Source: Prevotella fusca JCM 17724 (GTDB taxonomy: Bacteria > Bacteroidota > Bacteroidia > Bacteroidales > Bacteroidaceae). From it: a stretch of DNA of 64,000 nt. Each line of letters starts with the position of its first letter. The first letter of the stretch is position 1. A model generated the notes under the pieces. The model was not told the DNA's origin. It did no database searches and saw only the letters and a program-made list of their open reading frames with translations. The DNA is taken from the NCBI RefSeq assembly GCF_001262015.1, contig NZ_CP012075.1, forward strand, positions 1,116,001 through 1,180,000, in the 5' to 3' direction. Shown in pieces: positions 56,401 through 64,000 of this stretch. A program made the translations under genes and the position numbers.

Positions 56401-56535
56401 GCTACTATCTACACAGTTGATGGTATGTTGGTTAAGACCTTGACTAAGCCGACAGTTGTTCGTGGCAACGAGCTTGGCAGAGGTGTATTCCTCGTTAAGA
56501 CTGGTGCTAACAAGACAACAAAGGTTATTCTCTAA
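53455..56535 (+). CDS. Secreted GH85 endo-beta-N-acetylglucosaminidase
   Basis: A 1026-residue secreted enzyme that would cut the chitobiose core of N-glycans. Signal peptide MKKKSTLAAMLMAALLSGSP to ANA. The (beta/alpha)8 domain spans about 80-400: PMGSGSGG, LWNYTAMWGSWNH, PGSWTDAAHKNGCDMLGG and the catalytic segment DGININWEAG, with Asn213 and Glu215 as the GH85 Asn/Glu pair. Beta-sandwich domains follow (SAQDVVPTYRW, GGSCLQLQG, a fibronectin-like IDHFEILFKDG). The C-terminus (TIYTVDGMLVKTLTKP, then GVFLVKTGANKTTKVIL) is a type-A T9SS sorting domain. Confidence 0.9.
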   Translation: MKKKSTLAAMLMAALLSGSPLAANAQTYDFSKVDWTKMVEVFADALGKGEQYPTDQEIMKLGISRADLEFMRSHVKQRQRVDNTNRLLSNTYAGRKLWMNTPMGSGSGGDAGYPTGSFHSDVFSLWNYTAMWGSWNHSIGQVPGSWTDAAHKNGCDMLGGTVFFDASHGDLGAYRVWKKYTNTHDATGYNGYKYVKPLVNMLRYFGVDGININWEAGSPSESMGFHKACYAYAKETGFDNFHIGLYTTSTTLSSGNVAAHYADNDEQACDAMLNYGGERSIDQSQRVAKEHNPKLGASGVWQGFWIVNMNKGWEDLDEGKEVNLCLWGEHKDSRFWSYNSGAGTMEQQANYQSFLERAFSGGNRNPLNRPEIKEDGNEMEWSGSTPPLSTFAGFSTWIPERSTVQGKFPFATNFSLGNGDRYNYRGKMASGAWYNMSAQDVVPTYRWLVVNAGQDTYSNALTVNFSHKDSYNGGSCLQLQGDASQATDVILYKTDITPNDAANYALVSIKGAGERAEGIVESNLYLILKVNGAWKEYKVPDNTGKSWQEHRIALNLNATDKITNIGFRVKGGANKYNMYVGSLELNDGNKVTPTAIKDLNVKKTSETPSTMDVKLDWSVNANANKYGLVYNDDANIDHFEILFKDGANGKVSEVGRTSQWATLIPALNVKTATEPYIGVVAVAKDLKSHSEILWQRLEKDATVEEDPFGTYGQSSLDVNAQGYQTALKLRGVQHFKTTGAEGNINFQQTYDEFKAANKDGKAKYLNYRHVDNLTLKVKQGQTIEFRLKGFNGEELGLGKDDCRYCFVGGWMDFDGSGTFNYGKGMEEQPFWLPLYDNTTQDDAVYKFDETTKDGTEAYGERVFRHGSLRKGNLTFVKGEGLKGKIKIPADAHVGKSRLRIVYSDAWFPGQFTPTANNNKGYTLDIDVEISGDESIQRGEKDLHDKGDLEDWNVVTEITEVATDNSGSVQVVNGNLVFKGVKSATIYTVDGMLVKTLTKPTVVRGNELGRGVFLVKTGANKTTKVIL

Positions 56536-56574
56536 GAATATCGTTGGCTCAAAATGATATTTGAGTAATTGTTT

Positions 56575-56632
56575 ATGAGCCGGGGCTGGAGATACTGATT
56601 GCGGTATCCTCAACCTCGGCTCATTCTTTTTT
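56575..56632 (+). terminator. Terminator between the two GH85 genes
   Basis: Long imperfect stem ATGAGCCGGGG-CTGGAG ... CTCAACCTCGGCTCAT followed by TCTTTTTT. The second GH85 gene may therefore be separately or only partly co-transcribed. Confidence 0.8.
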
Positions 56633-56707
56633 GAAGAATAAAAACCTAATTTGCAAAGAAGACATTTATCTAATGTCCTATATTATTTTACTAAAAACTT
56701 AACATTT

Positions 56708-59700
56708 ATGAAAAAGAAAACTTTACTTCTTGCAGCACTTCTCGGCTTGGGCGTGCTCAATGCAGGTGCAAAGGACTTCTATGAATTCGACAACGTTACG
56801 GCAGAGACGGTTCTGAAGTTGTTCTTGCAGGCAAAGGAAGCAGGTCGCAACTATCCTACTTTGGAGGAGTTCCAGAGTATCGGCGTCTCTGCTGCTGACA
56901 TCGAGTTCATCCGTTCCCATGTTCGTCGCAGTGAACTGGTGAACCCGGACGACCGTCTCAACCCTAAGCTCTACAAGGACCGTCAGGTGTTCATGTGTAC
57001 TCCTATGGGTAATGGCTCACAGGGTTCTCATGGCTATCCGGGCAATACATTCGGAAAGACTGACGTGTGGACCATGTGGAACTACACCGCAAGTTTCGGT
57101 TCATGGAACCACGGATTCTTCCAGGCTCCGGGCTCATGGGCTGACGCAGCTCACAAGAACGGTGCTCGTCTGATGACAGGACAGATGTTCTTTGAGGAGG
57201 CATTCGGTGGTGCCAGTGATGCACCATGGGTGAATTTCATTGCCCAGAAGGATGCAAGTGGCAATTACAAGTATGTAGAGCCGATGATCAATGCACTCAT
57301 GTACTTCGGTCATGATGGTATTGTTTACAACTGGGAGGCAAGCAGATATGGCAATGCTGATGTCGTTGCATTCCACAAGGCACTCTACAAGAAGGCAAAG
57401 GAGCGTAACTTTGCAGGTTACGGCTCTTTGATCTATACATTGAGTTCAAGTCTTGGTGCTACACAGGCTGCAGCTGTTTATGGAACAAAGGATGAGCCGA
57501 TTCATGAGGTGTTCTTGAATTATTCTGGTGGTTCTATTACCAATTCTGCAGAAAGTTCTTACAATTATGCTGCTAATACTATTGGTGATGCAAGTCGTCT
57601 TTATGCCGGTGTGCATATTGCACGCATCAATAATCGTAACTGGGAAGAGCTGGATTATGTAAAGAATATCAACCTCATCTGCTGGGGTGAGCACACAAGC
57701 AACCAGCTCTATTCTCATACAAGAGGTGACAAGGATTCTGAATGGCAGGCTAACTATCAGAAGATGCAGGAGCACTTCTTCTCAGGTGGTAACAGCAATC
57801 CTGCAAATCTGCCAACAGGTGAAGCTGATGCAGCTACCTATGATAACAATCTGGTGACGTTCCCAGGTCTGGCAAAGTGGATGCCTGAGCGTTCTGCTGT
57901 CAGCCGTGCGTTCCTTACAAACTTCAATGTCGGTAATGGTGAGTACTATTACGACAAGGGTGTGAAGACAACAGTCGGCGGATGGTATAACATGTCAGCG
58001 CAGGATGTTGTTCCAACTTACCGCTGGTTGATTTACAATGCCGGTACGACTACTGTAAACAAGACTCTTACTGCAGCTTTCACTCACGAGGATGCTTATA
58101 TGGGTGGTTCTTGTCTGAAGCTGAAGGGTGCTGCTGGCAGTGGTGCTGACGTTGTTCTTTACAAGACCGGCATCTCCGCTACTGCAAAGACAAAGGCTAA
58201 GGTGGTTGCGAAGGCACTCTCAGGCAGTGCAGAGCTTTCACTGCTCGTCCGTGCAGGCAATGAGTGGAAGACATACGCTGTGAACGCTGTCAGTACATCT
58301 TGGGGTGAGGCAGAACTCGACCTGAGCGGTCTGGCTGGCAAGAAGATTGAGCGTATCGGTTTCCGTGTAAAGGGTAGTGCTGACCTGCTGGTTGGTAAAC
58401 TTGAGGTAAACGACGGTGAGACCGTCCAGCCTGCAAAGATCAAGGAATTCGTCTTGGCTGAGTCAGTTTCTGAGACTGAGAGCGATGTTACCTTGAAACT
58501 TTACTGGACTGTTGACGGTAAGGTTGACGAGTACGGTCGTTCTTTCAATGATGACAATAAGATTGATCACTTCGAGATCCTTATGAAGCAGAATGGCAAG
58601 GAGGTTGAGGTCGGACGCACTTCCCAGTGGGCTACCATCGTTTCACACCTTCCTCTGTCAGCCGGTCAGTCTCTTGAGGTTGGTGTCCGCTCTGTATCAA
58701 CAGACTTGAAGACCGCTTCAGATATCTTATGGCGTACTGTTAAGAAGGGCAAGCCAGATGAGATCATTGATCCGAATGATACAACAGGACAGGGACCTCA
58801 CTATATTTTGAACTACAACAAGAAGGCCCCTCATGAGCGTGAGGACCGTTACGTAATGCACGTTGGTCTGTATGAGCACAATCCTGCTACAAGTCAGGAC
58901 CAGAACCTGCAGCAGTTCCCTGACAATGACCTGACAGCTCGTATCACCAAGCAGTTCTATTTGGACAAGACTGATGAAATCGTCTTCAATGCGACAGCTG
59001 GTGCTGTTTATCGCCCATATCTGTCTTACCACGGTCTTTGGATGAGCGGTTATGCTTTCATCGACTGGAATAATGACGGTAAGTTCTCAACTGATGGACT
59101 CACATTTGACACCTGGTCTAAGCCTACCAGAACTGATATGTGTGAGGTTGTAAGTTTCTCTGCCCATAGCACGAACGAGTATAGCTGGTATAACAGCAAT
59201 GCGAAGTCATTTGACAAGGGTACACAGTTCCCTAAGGATGATAACATCAAGAACTGGATGGGTTACTTCAAGGTGCCTGAGAACCTCAAGCCGGGTCTCT
59301 ACCGTATGCGTTTCAAGCTCGACTGGAACAACCTTGATGCTGGTGGTAGCGATGAAATCCGCAAGGACGGTGGTGACATCGTTGACGTTCTCGTAAACGT
59401 ACAGGCTCCTGACGGAAAGGTCAAGGTAGGTGCCAAGGCACAGAACGGTAAGGTTGAAGTCGGTGCACAGCAGCTTACTGAGAGCATGAACTATTCAGCT
59501 GAAGCCAACAAGGAGCTGAAGGTGATGATGACTCCTGCAACAGATTATTCTGTTGGTGGTATTGCTATCAAGTATGGTTACAACCTCGAGAACGAGAAGG
59601 GTGTTGATGCTGTCGGCAACCGCCAGTGGTGGTCTGAGGTGATCAAGACTACCGATACAGAATATACTATCCCTGCCAAGGCTATGATGGGTAACGTATT

Positions 59701-59875
59701 GCTTACTCCGGCATTCGTCCTGGCAAATGGTATCAATGCTGTTCAGGTGACTGAAGCTGAGGCACAGGCTAATGACATCTACAACCTCAATGGTCAGCTT
59801 GTACGCCGTGCAGGCAGCAAGCGTCAGTTGCCACATGGTGTATATGTTATGAAGGGTCGCAAGGTTGTCTTCTAA
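56708..59875 (+). CDS. Secreted GH85 endo-beta-N-acetylglucosaminidase, second paralogue
   Basis: A 1055-residue enzyme from MKKKTLLLAALLGLGVLNAG; the longer frame from 56651 lacks a signal peptide. Catalytic domain with PMGNGSQGSHGYPGN, MWNYTASFGSWNHG, PGSWADAAHKNGARLMTG and the DGIVYNWEAS segment, giving Asn208/Glu210 as the GH85 pair. Same architecture as the first copy (SAQDVVPTYRW, GGSCLKLKG, IDHFEILMKQNG). A distinct C-terminal extension (HYILNYNKKAPHEREDRYVMH and a GEVIT-like WNNDGKFS region) is followed by a Prevotella-type tail NDIYNLNGQLVRRAG ... GVYVMKGRKVVF. It probably differs in glycan-type preference. Confidence 0.88.
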   Translation: MKKKTLLLAALLGLGVLNAGAKDFYEFDNVTAETVLKLFLQAKEAGRNYPTLEEFQSIGVSAADIEFIRSHVRRSELVNPDDRLNPKLYKDRQVFMCTPMGNGSQGSHGYPGNTFGKTDVWTMWNYTASFGSWNHGFFQAPGSWADAAHKNGARLMTGQMFFEEAFGGASDAPWVNFIAQKDASGNYKYVEPMINALMYFGHDGIVYNWEASRYGNADVVAFHKALYKKAKERNFAGYGSLIYTLSSSLGATQAAAVYGTKDEPIHEVFLNYSGGSITNSAESSYNYAANTIGDASRLYAGVHIARINNRNWEELDYVKNINLICWGEHTSNQLYSHTRGDKDSEWQANYQKMQEHFFSGGNSNPANLPTGEADAATYDNNLVTFPGLAKWMPERSAVSRAFLTNFNVGNGEYYYDKGVKTTVGGWYNMSAQDVVPTYRWLIYNAGTTTVNKTLTAAFTHEDAYMGGSCLKLKGAAGSGADVVLYKTGISATAKTKAKVVAKALSGSAELSLLVRAGNEWKTYAVNAVSTSWGEAELDLSGLAGKKIERIGFRVKGSADLLVGKLEVNDGETVQPAKIKEFVLAESVSETESDVTLKLYWTVDGKVDEYGRSFNDDNKIDHFEILMKQNGKEVEVGRTSQWATIVSHLPLSAGQSLEVGVRSVSTDLKTASDILWRTVKKGKPDEIIDPNDTTGQGPHYILNYNKKAPHEREDRYVMHVGLYEHNPATSQDQNLQQFPDNDLTARITKQFYLDKTDEIVFNATAGAVYRPYLSYHGLWMSGYAFIDWNNDGKFSTDGLTFDTWSKPTRTDMCEVVSFSAHSTNEYSWYNSNAKSFDKGTQFPKDDNIKNWMGYFKVPENLKPGLYRMRFKLDWNNLDAGGSDEIRKDGGDIVDVLVNVQAPDGKVKVGAKAQNGKVEVGAQQLTESMNYSAEANKELKVMMTPATDYSVGGIAIKYGYNLENEKGVDAVGNRQWWSEVIKTTDTEYTIPAKAMMGNVLLTPAFVLANGINAVQVTEAEAQANDIYNLNGQLVRRAGSKRQLPHGVYVMKGRKVVF

Positions 59876-59916
59876 CGATTTCCTTGTTATCAGCTGTTAA
59901 GCACAAGTATTAAATA

Positions 59917-59978
59917 GCAGCGGACTGAACGAAAGGTTTTGGATTTATACCTCAAACCTTTCTTCGGTCCGCTGTTTT
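59917..59978 (+). terminator. Terminator of the GH85 locus
   Basis: CAGCGGACTGAACGAAAGGT paired with ACCTTTCTTCGGTCCGCTG, then TTTTGTTG. Very long stem. Confidence 0.9.
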
Positions 59979-60061
59979 GTTGTCCAGCTCTGCTGATGGA
60001 CGGTAATATTTGCACGGTCGTGAAGGTTACGGGAAGTAATCTTCACGCTACTGTTTAAAGA

Positions 60062-60520
60062 GGTTCTTCCGTTAAATGCGTAGATTGGAAACAGGATAAA
60101 GGTTTATACACCTGTATGGTATGACTACCTTAAATCAGATGGTCTCACAAAGGAGGATAAAGCACAGGATGGTAAACGCAGAAAATAAATACCATGTCTT
60201 TCCGCCTTCTATGAACAACTTATTCTCGTGTCAATCGGAGTCTGTAAACTATTTTCATACAACTCAAAACCAATACATGGTCTATTGGCTTCTAAAAGAC
60301 GCCCAATTGGCTTGCAATAGATGCCCTTTTGAGCCCTTACTGACGCCCTTTTGAAGTCCAATTAAGCACCTTTTCTTGCATTACCTTATAACTGACTGAT
60401 TTACTGTTGGTTGCAGACTTGCTTTTTACACGTGTTTTTGCCTTTGTCAGTAGGTGTTTTACTCGAAATTATGTCATGATTTTTCAAACTGTTGCCTGCG
60501 TTTTTCAAAGTATTAAAAGG
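60062..60520 (-). repeat. Dispersed TIR element, family A, copy 6 (right end missing)
   Basis: 459 bp. Left end GGTTCTTCCGTTAAATGCGT is intact; similarity stops after CAAAGTATTAAAA, before the hairpin module. 22-bp units at about 60280-60360. Confidence 0.8.
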
Positions 60521-60599
60521 AGTGAACAAGTTGACAAGTGAACGAGTTGACAGTGTGCGTGTAACAAAAGGATTATAACGGTCGTCGTAATCATAGAAC

Positions 60600-60735
60600 A
60601 TGAACAGTCCGCACGGCGTGAGCTTCTGTAAGTTCTTCGACCTTTAGGTCCTTGTGCCTTTTGTTCCGTTCAGTCTGTTCGTCCGTGTTCCTCTGTGAGA
60701 AAATCTGTACCAAGCCGTGGGCTTTCATTCTCTAT
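60600..60735 (+). repeat. Dispersed repeat, family D, copy
   Basis: CACGGCGTGAGCTTCTGTAA, CTTTAGGTCCTTGTGCCTTT, then GTTCCGTTCAGTCTGTTC and CCAAGCCGTGGGCTTTCATT. No expanded decamer array here, unlike 22106-22345. Confidence 0.65.
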
Positions 60736-60836
60736 CTGCTACGCCTGCGTAAGGAAGCATAAACGGTCTGGCTGACAGCCCGTCAGTATCAGTTCAGGCT
60801 CTCATAGCCGCTTTGAGGTTAAAAGAACGCTCCGGA

Positions 60837-61709
60837 TTACTTCGCTGACGTGCTGCGTTGAAGGAATGACAGCTTTACCATGACGGGGTAATGGTCAGAG
60901 ATGTTGCGGCGTGACCTGCCGAGCCAGTAGCTGTTGGTGAAGATGGCATAATGCGGAATATCGAAGTCGGAGGAGACGAAGACGTGGTCAATGCGTGCAT
61001 TGCTGCAGCTGTCCTGCATAAAGTCGTTCCACGTACCGGTGGGTGCCATGCGCTGTCGGGCATTGGCATAGCAGTCGCGCAGGATGCCCGAACGGGAGAA
61101 TATCTCGTAAACCTCGTCCGTCTGGTCAACGTTGAAGTCGCCCGTCAGAATCGTTGGCTGCGCCTTGGCAATCTGCCCGATGCGTTGCAGGATGAGGCGT
61201 GCACTCTCCCGCCGTGCCACAGTTCCCACGTGATCCATGTGGGTATTGAAGAAGTAGAACTGCTTTCCCGTCACCCTGTCCTCAAACTTCCCCCACGTAC
61301 AGATGCGGATGCAGGCAGCATCCCATCCCAGTGAGGGGCGTTCGGGCGTCTGTGAGAGCCAGAAGTTACCGCTGTCCACCAGTTTCAGCAGGTCTTTCCG
61401 ATAGAATATTGCCGCATATTCGCCCTCTTCCCTGCCGTCATCACGCCCCACACCGATGTAGTCATATCCCTCCAGCCCCTGCATGAGGTCACGCAGCTGG
61501 GCGGCAAGCACCTCCTGTGTGCCGAAGACGGCAGGCTGTTCAAAGTTGATGAAGTCGCACAGCTGCGGGCAGCGTTGTGCCCACGCATTGCCTTCCTTCT
61601 GGTCATTCGGGTTATTATACCGGATGTTATACGTGCCCACATAGAGCCGCTGGGCAGCGAGGCTGCAGGTAAGCAGCATTGCAAGGATGAGTGTAGTCAG
61701 TCTGTACAT
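60837..61709 (-). CDS. Secreted endonuclease/exonuclease/phosphatase-family hydrolase
   Basis: A 290-residue protein from MYRLTTLILAMLLTCSLAAQ, a clear signal peptide; the longer upstream frame is not coding-like. EEP-fold motifs: TYNIRYNN, FGTQEV with the metal-binding glutamate, NTHMDHVG, ILTGDFNVD and SDHYPVMV at the end with the catalytic aspartate and histidine. The family covers DNases, phosphodiesterases and sphingomyelinases; export argues against DNA repair. A TACTTTTG -7 box lies at 61731-61738. Substrate unknown. Confidence 0.9.
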   Translation of the reverse strand: MYRLTTLILAMLLTCSLAAQRLYVGTYNIRYNNPNDQKEGNAWAQRCPQLCDFINFEQPAVFGTQEVLAAQLRDLMQGLEGYDYIGVGRDDGREEGEYAAIFYRKDLLKLVDSGNFWLSQTPERPSLGWDAACIRICTWGKFEDRVTGKQFYFFNTHMDHVGTVARRESARLILQRIGQIAKAQPTILTGDFNVDQTDEVYEIFSRSGILRDCYANARQRMAPTGTWNDFMQDSCSNARIDHVFVSSDFDIPHYAIFTNSYWLGRSRRNISDHYPVMVKLSFLQRSTSAK

Positions 61710-61730
61710 GATTCTGGTTTTTATGTGCTG

Positions 61731-61738
61731 CAAAAGTA
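61731..61738 (-). promoter_or_regulatory. -7 promoter box of the EEP gene
   Basis: Reverse complement TACTTTTG, 22 bp before the chosen start at 61709. This supports that start over the longer frame beginning at 61871. Confidence 0.6.
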
Positions 61739-62138
61739 CGCAATCTTTTTGTAACAGGCGAGTGTGACCGGCATGATTTGTCCGTAAGCGTAGGAAAAGC
61801 CGCTTTGTGGCTGTTTTTCTGTCAGGCAGGAGCTGTACTATCCCGAGCAGGCAGAACTTATTTGGGGTCAAAGGAGGCTTTTCCCACGGTTCAATATGAT
61901 GTTATCTGTTTAAGTCATATCTTAAGTTTTTCCCGTAAAGGAGGATTAACCATAAACTAATTCTCCTCTTTGTGTTCTTTTGCCTTCCGTTGTTCTGTCT
62001 TTTATCTTTTGTTTTTCTTCCGTCTTAGAGTCCTTCTGTCTTTTATCTTTTGCATTTTGTCTGATGTGTTCAATATGGCTATATGGTAGGATATGTCACT
62101 GCTAAAGCGTTATATGACAGTATGTTACGGTGCGAATA
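61739..62138. other. Intergenic region, nothing recognised
   Basis: Divergent promoter region between the EEP gene and the small 91-residue gene. AT-rich with pyrimidine runs near 61960-62060. No gene or hairpin seen. Confidence 0.5.
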
Positions 62139-62208
62139 TGTCCGACGGTGACAGGTAAGAGAAAAGAAAAATGTCCGATATTGACATATTTTTGTCCGAT
62201 AGTGATAG
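62139..62208 (+). promoter_or_regulatory. Three direct TGTCCGA repeats (candidate operator)
   Basis: TGTCCGACGGTGACAGG (62139), TGTCCGATATTGACATA (62172), TGTCCGATAGTGATAG (62193). They lie just upstream of a TAAATTTG -7 box at 62231-62238. Confidence 0.55.
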
Positions 62209-62272
62209 TTGGTTTTGTGCCGTTTGTCCTTAAATTTGCAACAGAAACCAAAGCATAATACAAGGAGGCTAT

Positions 62273-62548
62273 ATGGCACCACCCAAGGAAATAACACCAG
62301 AGCAGAAACGGAACATGAAGTTTTCAGAGGACCGTTTTCAGTTGCTTGAAGACATCCATGAGATGATAGGCAAAGAGCTCGACAGCCGGGGGATACCGAG
62401 GAGGGGAGTGCAGGAGCGGGAAAAGCCGATGCCCGTAGAGACTCCGACACCCGTGAAGCAATCCTTCTTCCGCCGCTTGTGGCAACATATGGCAAAGATG
62501 ATGGGCGACAGATGGTGGGCTGGAGATGACAAAGGGTCGCCCGCATGA
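62273..62548 (+). CDS. Hypothetical small basic protein
   Basis: A 91-residue protein starting MAPPKEITPEQKRNMKFSED, with a helical FQLLEDIHEMIGKEL segment, a proline-rich linker (VETPTPVKQ) and an aromatic amphipathic end FFRRLWQHMAKMMGDRWW. No signal peptide. The last part could associate with the membrane. The start follows a -7 box at 62231 and AGGAGG-like GGAGGCT 6 bp upstream of the ATG, unusual for this phylum. It precedes an outer-membrane protein gene on the same strand. Unrecognised. Confidence 0.6.
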   Translation: MAPPKEITPEQKRNMKFSEDRFQLLEDIHEMIGKELDSRGIPRRGVQEREKPMPVETPTPVKQSFFRRLWQHMAKMMGDRWWAGDDKGSPA

Positions 62549-62599
62549 TTATAAATTACGCCGACACATACACGACCGGCATTGAGGCTGTAAGCCCAA

Positions 62600-62830
62600 A
62601 GACTGACACTTGACTGTAACTGCAACCGTAAACTCTGACTTCAGATATTAACTGTAACTATAAAGATACTTCCAGAGCTCAGATATTAACGATGACTAAG
62701 GCATGAATGCCGGAGCTCAGACACTTAACTGTAAACGTAGACTCAGACTTCAGATATTAACTGTAACTAAAAGAAATCCCACTTCTCAGATATTAACAAT
62801 AACTGCAACATGGTCAAAGCTCAGCTGCTT
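62600..62830 (+). repeat. Five degenerate ~36-bp units
   Basis: CAGATATTAAC recurs at 62642, 62680, 62751 and 62787, with CAGACACTTAAC at 62718; each is followed by an AACT/GACT word. It occupies the leader of the downstream outer-membrane gene. Confidence 0.75.
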
Positions 62831-62914
62831 GACAGTGACGATAACCATAACGCCCAGACCTCCGACACGGCGTTGCTCCGCAGGGAGTTACAGCAGGGAG
62901 GCACCTTATCTATT

Positions 62915-64000
62915 ATGAACAGAATGCGAACTAAACCGCTCATACCGCCGCTCAGCGGAAGATGGGCAAGAATAGGACTCATCCTGATGCTCTCAGCAGG
63001 TGCACTCGTCAGTGCACAGGCGCAGGAAGGGGGAGGCAGTAATCCGCTCACTTCGGTAAGATGGGCGGAGGCTGTATACACCCGGACATGGAGTATCTAT
63101 GCCGAGGGTGGACTGTCATGGGCTACGGACGTATGGTATCAGAACCTTGATGCCAAGCGCAGTTACAACCAGTCGCCAGCCGTCGGAGGTGGCGTAGACT
63201 TCACCATCCGTCCGTGGGTGCGTGTGGGAGCAGAGTATCTGTGGTCACGCTATCGCCGTGAACAGCGTTTCTCCAACCCTGATATGCGGACGATGCCGGT
63301 CAAGGTGTATGGTAACTATGTGATGAACTTCCACAATGCCAAGCTCGGCGTACAGTTCAATTTCATGGAGCTGTGGCGTGCACGGCGTGCGCAGTGGCTC
63401 AATGTCTGGGTGGGGACAGGCATGGGATATTCCTTTATCAAGGGCAATGAATACGGAATATTCTTCAACAACACAATGACGCAGAACGGACAGACGACAC
63501 CTGCCGGAAGTGATGTAACCGTCGATGATGAGTCAGGTCTGACCCTCACCGGCAATGTCCGCACGACAAACCGGCATGAGGATTTCAACAAACTCTATAT
63601 CCCTACAACGCTGCATGTTGAGGCTGACGTGAGCCGCCGCTTCACAGTCGGACTGAAGGGAGAGATGGACTGGCTGTTGAGCCGTGGAGGTATTGCCCCG
63701 AAGAACTATGTCTTTGCCCTTGCCACCGTGCGCTACAACTTCGTTGCAAGCCGTGCAAAGGTGCAGCAGGGTTACTATGAAGGGGAACTTTCCCTGCTTA
63801 ACGACCGTGTGAATGCACTCCAGAAAGAGGCTGCGGAAAGCAGGGAACGTGCCGACCGGGAGGCTACTGAACGGCAGCGGGCAGAACAGAAGAATGCTGA
63901 TTTGCAACAACGTCTCTCTGAATATGAAAGCAGCATGAATGCCCAGAGTCCTGCCGTTCAGATCTCACACTATGTCCAGTTCGCCCATAACTGTGCCGGC
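62915..64000 (+). CDS. Outer-membrane beta-barrel protein, OmpA-like (3' part cut by window edge)
   Basis: 362 codons are visible from ATG 62915; an in-frame ATG at 62810 would precede the signal. Signal peptide: MNRMRTKPLIPPLSGRWARI then GLILMLSAGALVSAQAQ. An 8-stranded-barrel-like region follows (WSIYAEGGLSWATDVWYQN, VGGGVDFTIRPWVRVGAEYL, LNVWVGTGMGYSFI, FALATVRYNFV), then a Glu/Arg-rich coiled coil (LNDRVNALQKEAAESRERAD) and QISHYVQFAHNCAG at the edge, where an OmpA-type peptidoglycan-binding domain could follow. Probably a structural outer-membrane protein. Confidence 0.75.
   Translation, partial: MNRMRTKPLIPPLSGRWARIGLILMLSAGALVSAQAQEGGGSNPLTSVRWAEAVYTRTWSIYAEGGLSWATDVWYQNLDAKRSYNQSPAVGGGVDFTIRPWVRVGAEYLWSRYRREQRFSNPDMRTMPVKVYGNYVMNFHNAKLGVQFNFMELWRARRAQWLNVWVGTGMGYSFIKGNEYGIFFNNTMTQNGQTTPAGSDVTVDDESGLTLTGNVRTTNRHEDFNKLYIPTTLHVEADVSRRFTVGLKGEMDWLLSRGGIAPKNYVFALATVRYNFVASRAKVQQGYYEGELSLLNDRVNALQKEAAESRERADREATERQRAEQKNADLQQRLSEYESSMNAQSPAVQISHYVQFAHNCAG

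Overview
The window looks like chromosomal DNA of a Prevotella-like member of the Bacteroidetes. The evidence is SusC/SusD transport, T9SS-like C-terminal tails, a FeoA-FeoB fusion, a 'smalltalk' micro-peptide beside an HU-like gene, and many Bacteroidetes promoters (-7 TAnnTTTG, several with TTTG or TTG about 20 bp upstream). Coding DNA is of moderate GC; long intergenic stretches are AT-rich and crowded with repeats.

Layout. 1-5 kb: partial feoAB (minus), a LacI-type regulator, an NhaC-type antiporter and a conserved hypothetical gene (plus). 5.6-8.5 kb: a PMCA-type calcium P-ATPase (minus). 9.5-19.5 kb: a Ter-type stress system, all minus strand: TerB-like protein, two TerD, a short TerD-like remnant, a third TerD-family gene, two TerY vWA proteins, AIM24, a third vWA protein with zinc ribbon, PP2C phosphatase and protein kinase. 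The last three form the vWA/PP2C/kinase triad known from Ter systems. No TerC or TerA is present. 20.7-22 kb: metY. 23-24.6 kb: parA and a basic ribbon-helix-helix-like partner, with an 8-bp tandem array upstream of parA. 25.4-26.1 kb: a membrane protein.

26.1-31.4 kb is about 5 kb of A-rich DNA without credible genes. It holds about 17 copies of an iteron-like GCGACAAATAGGGA motif; seven more lie at 40.5-42.4 kb. Genes on the left are mostly on the minus strand and genes on the right mostly on the plus strand. With parA and its octamers this suggests a replication-origin region, possibly of a secondary chromosome, although no initiator gene lies in the window.

31.4-45 kb: rarA, a D-2-hydroxyacid dehydrogenase, a TRIC/UPF0126 membrane protein behind a 45-bp tandem array, tRNA-Arg(ACG), a possible nuclease-fold protein, an M6 metalloprotease, an M15-type peptidase, an HU-like protein, a smalltalk peptide, a rubrerythrin with two rubredoxin modules and an RteC-like small protein. 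45-48 kb: a candidate small RNA and a lipoprotein gene bracketed by two IS66-like MITEs. 48-60 kb: a glycan utilisation locus, susC-susD plus two tandem GH85 endo-beta-N-acetylglucosaminidases, probably for releasing and importing N-glycans. 60.8-64 kb: a secreted EEP-family hydrolase, a small protein and a partial outer-membrane protein.

Repeats dominate the spacer DNA: a ~600-bp TIR-bounded element carrying a 22-bp minisatellite (six copies plus remnants), a 164-bp MITE (three copies), G/C-rich palindromes of the CCCCTCC/GGAGGGG type, and several local tandem arrays.
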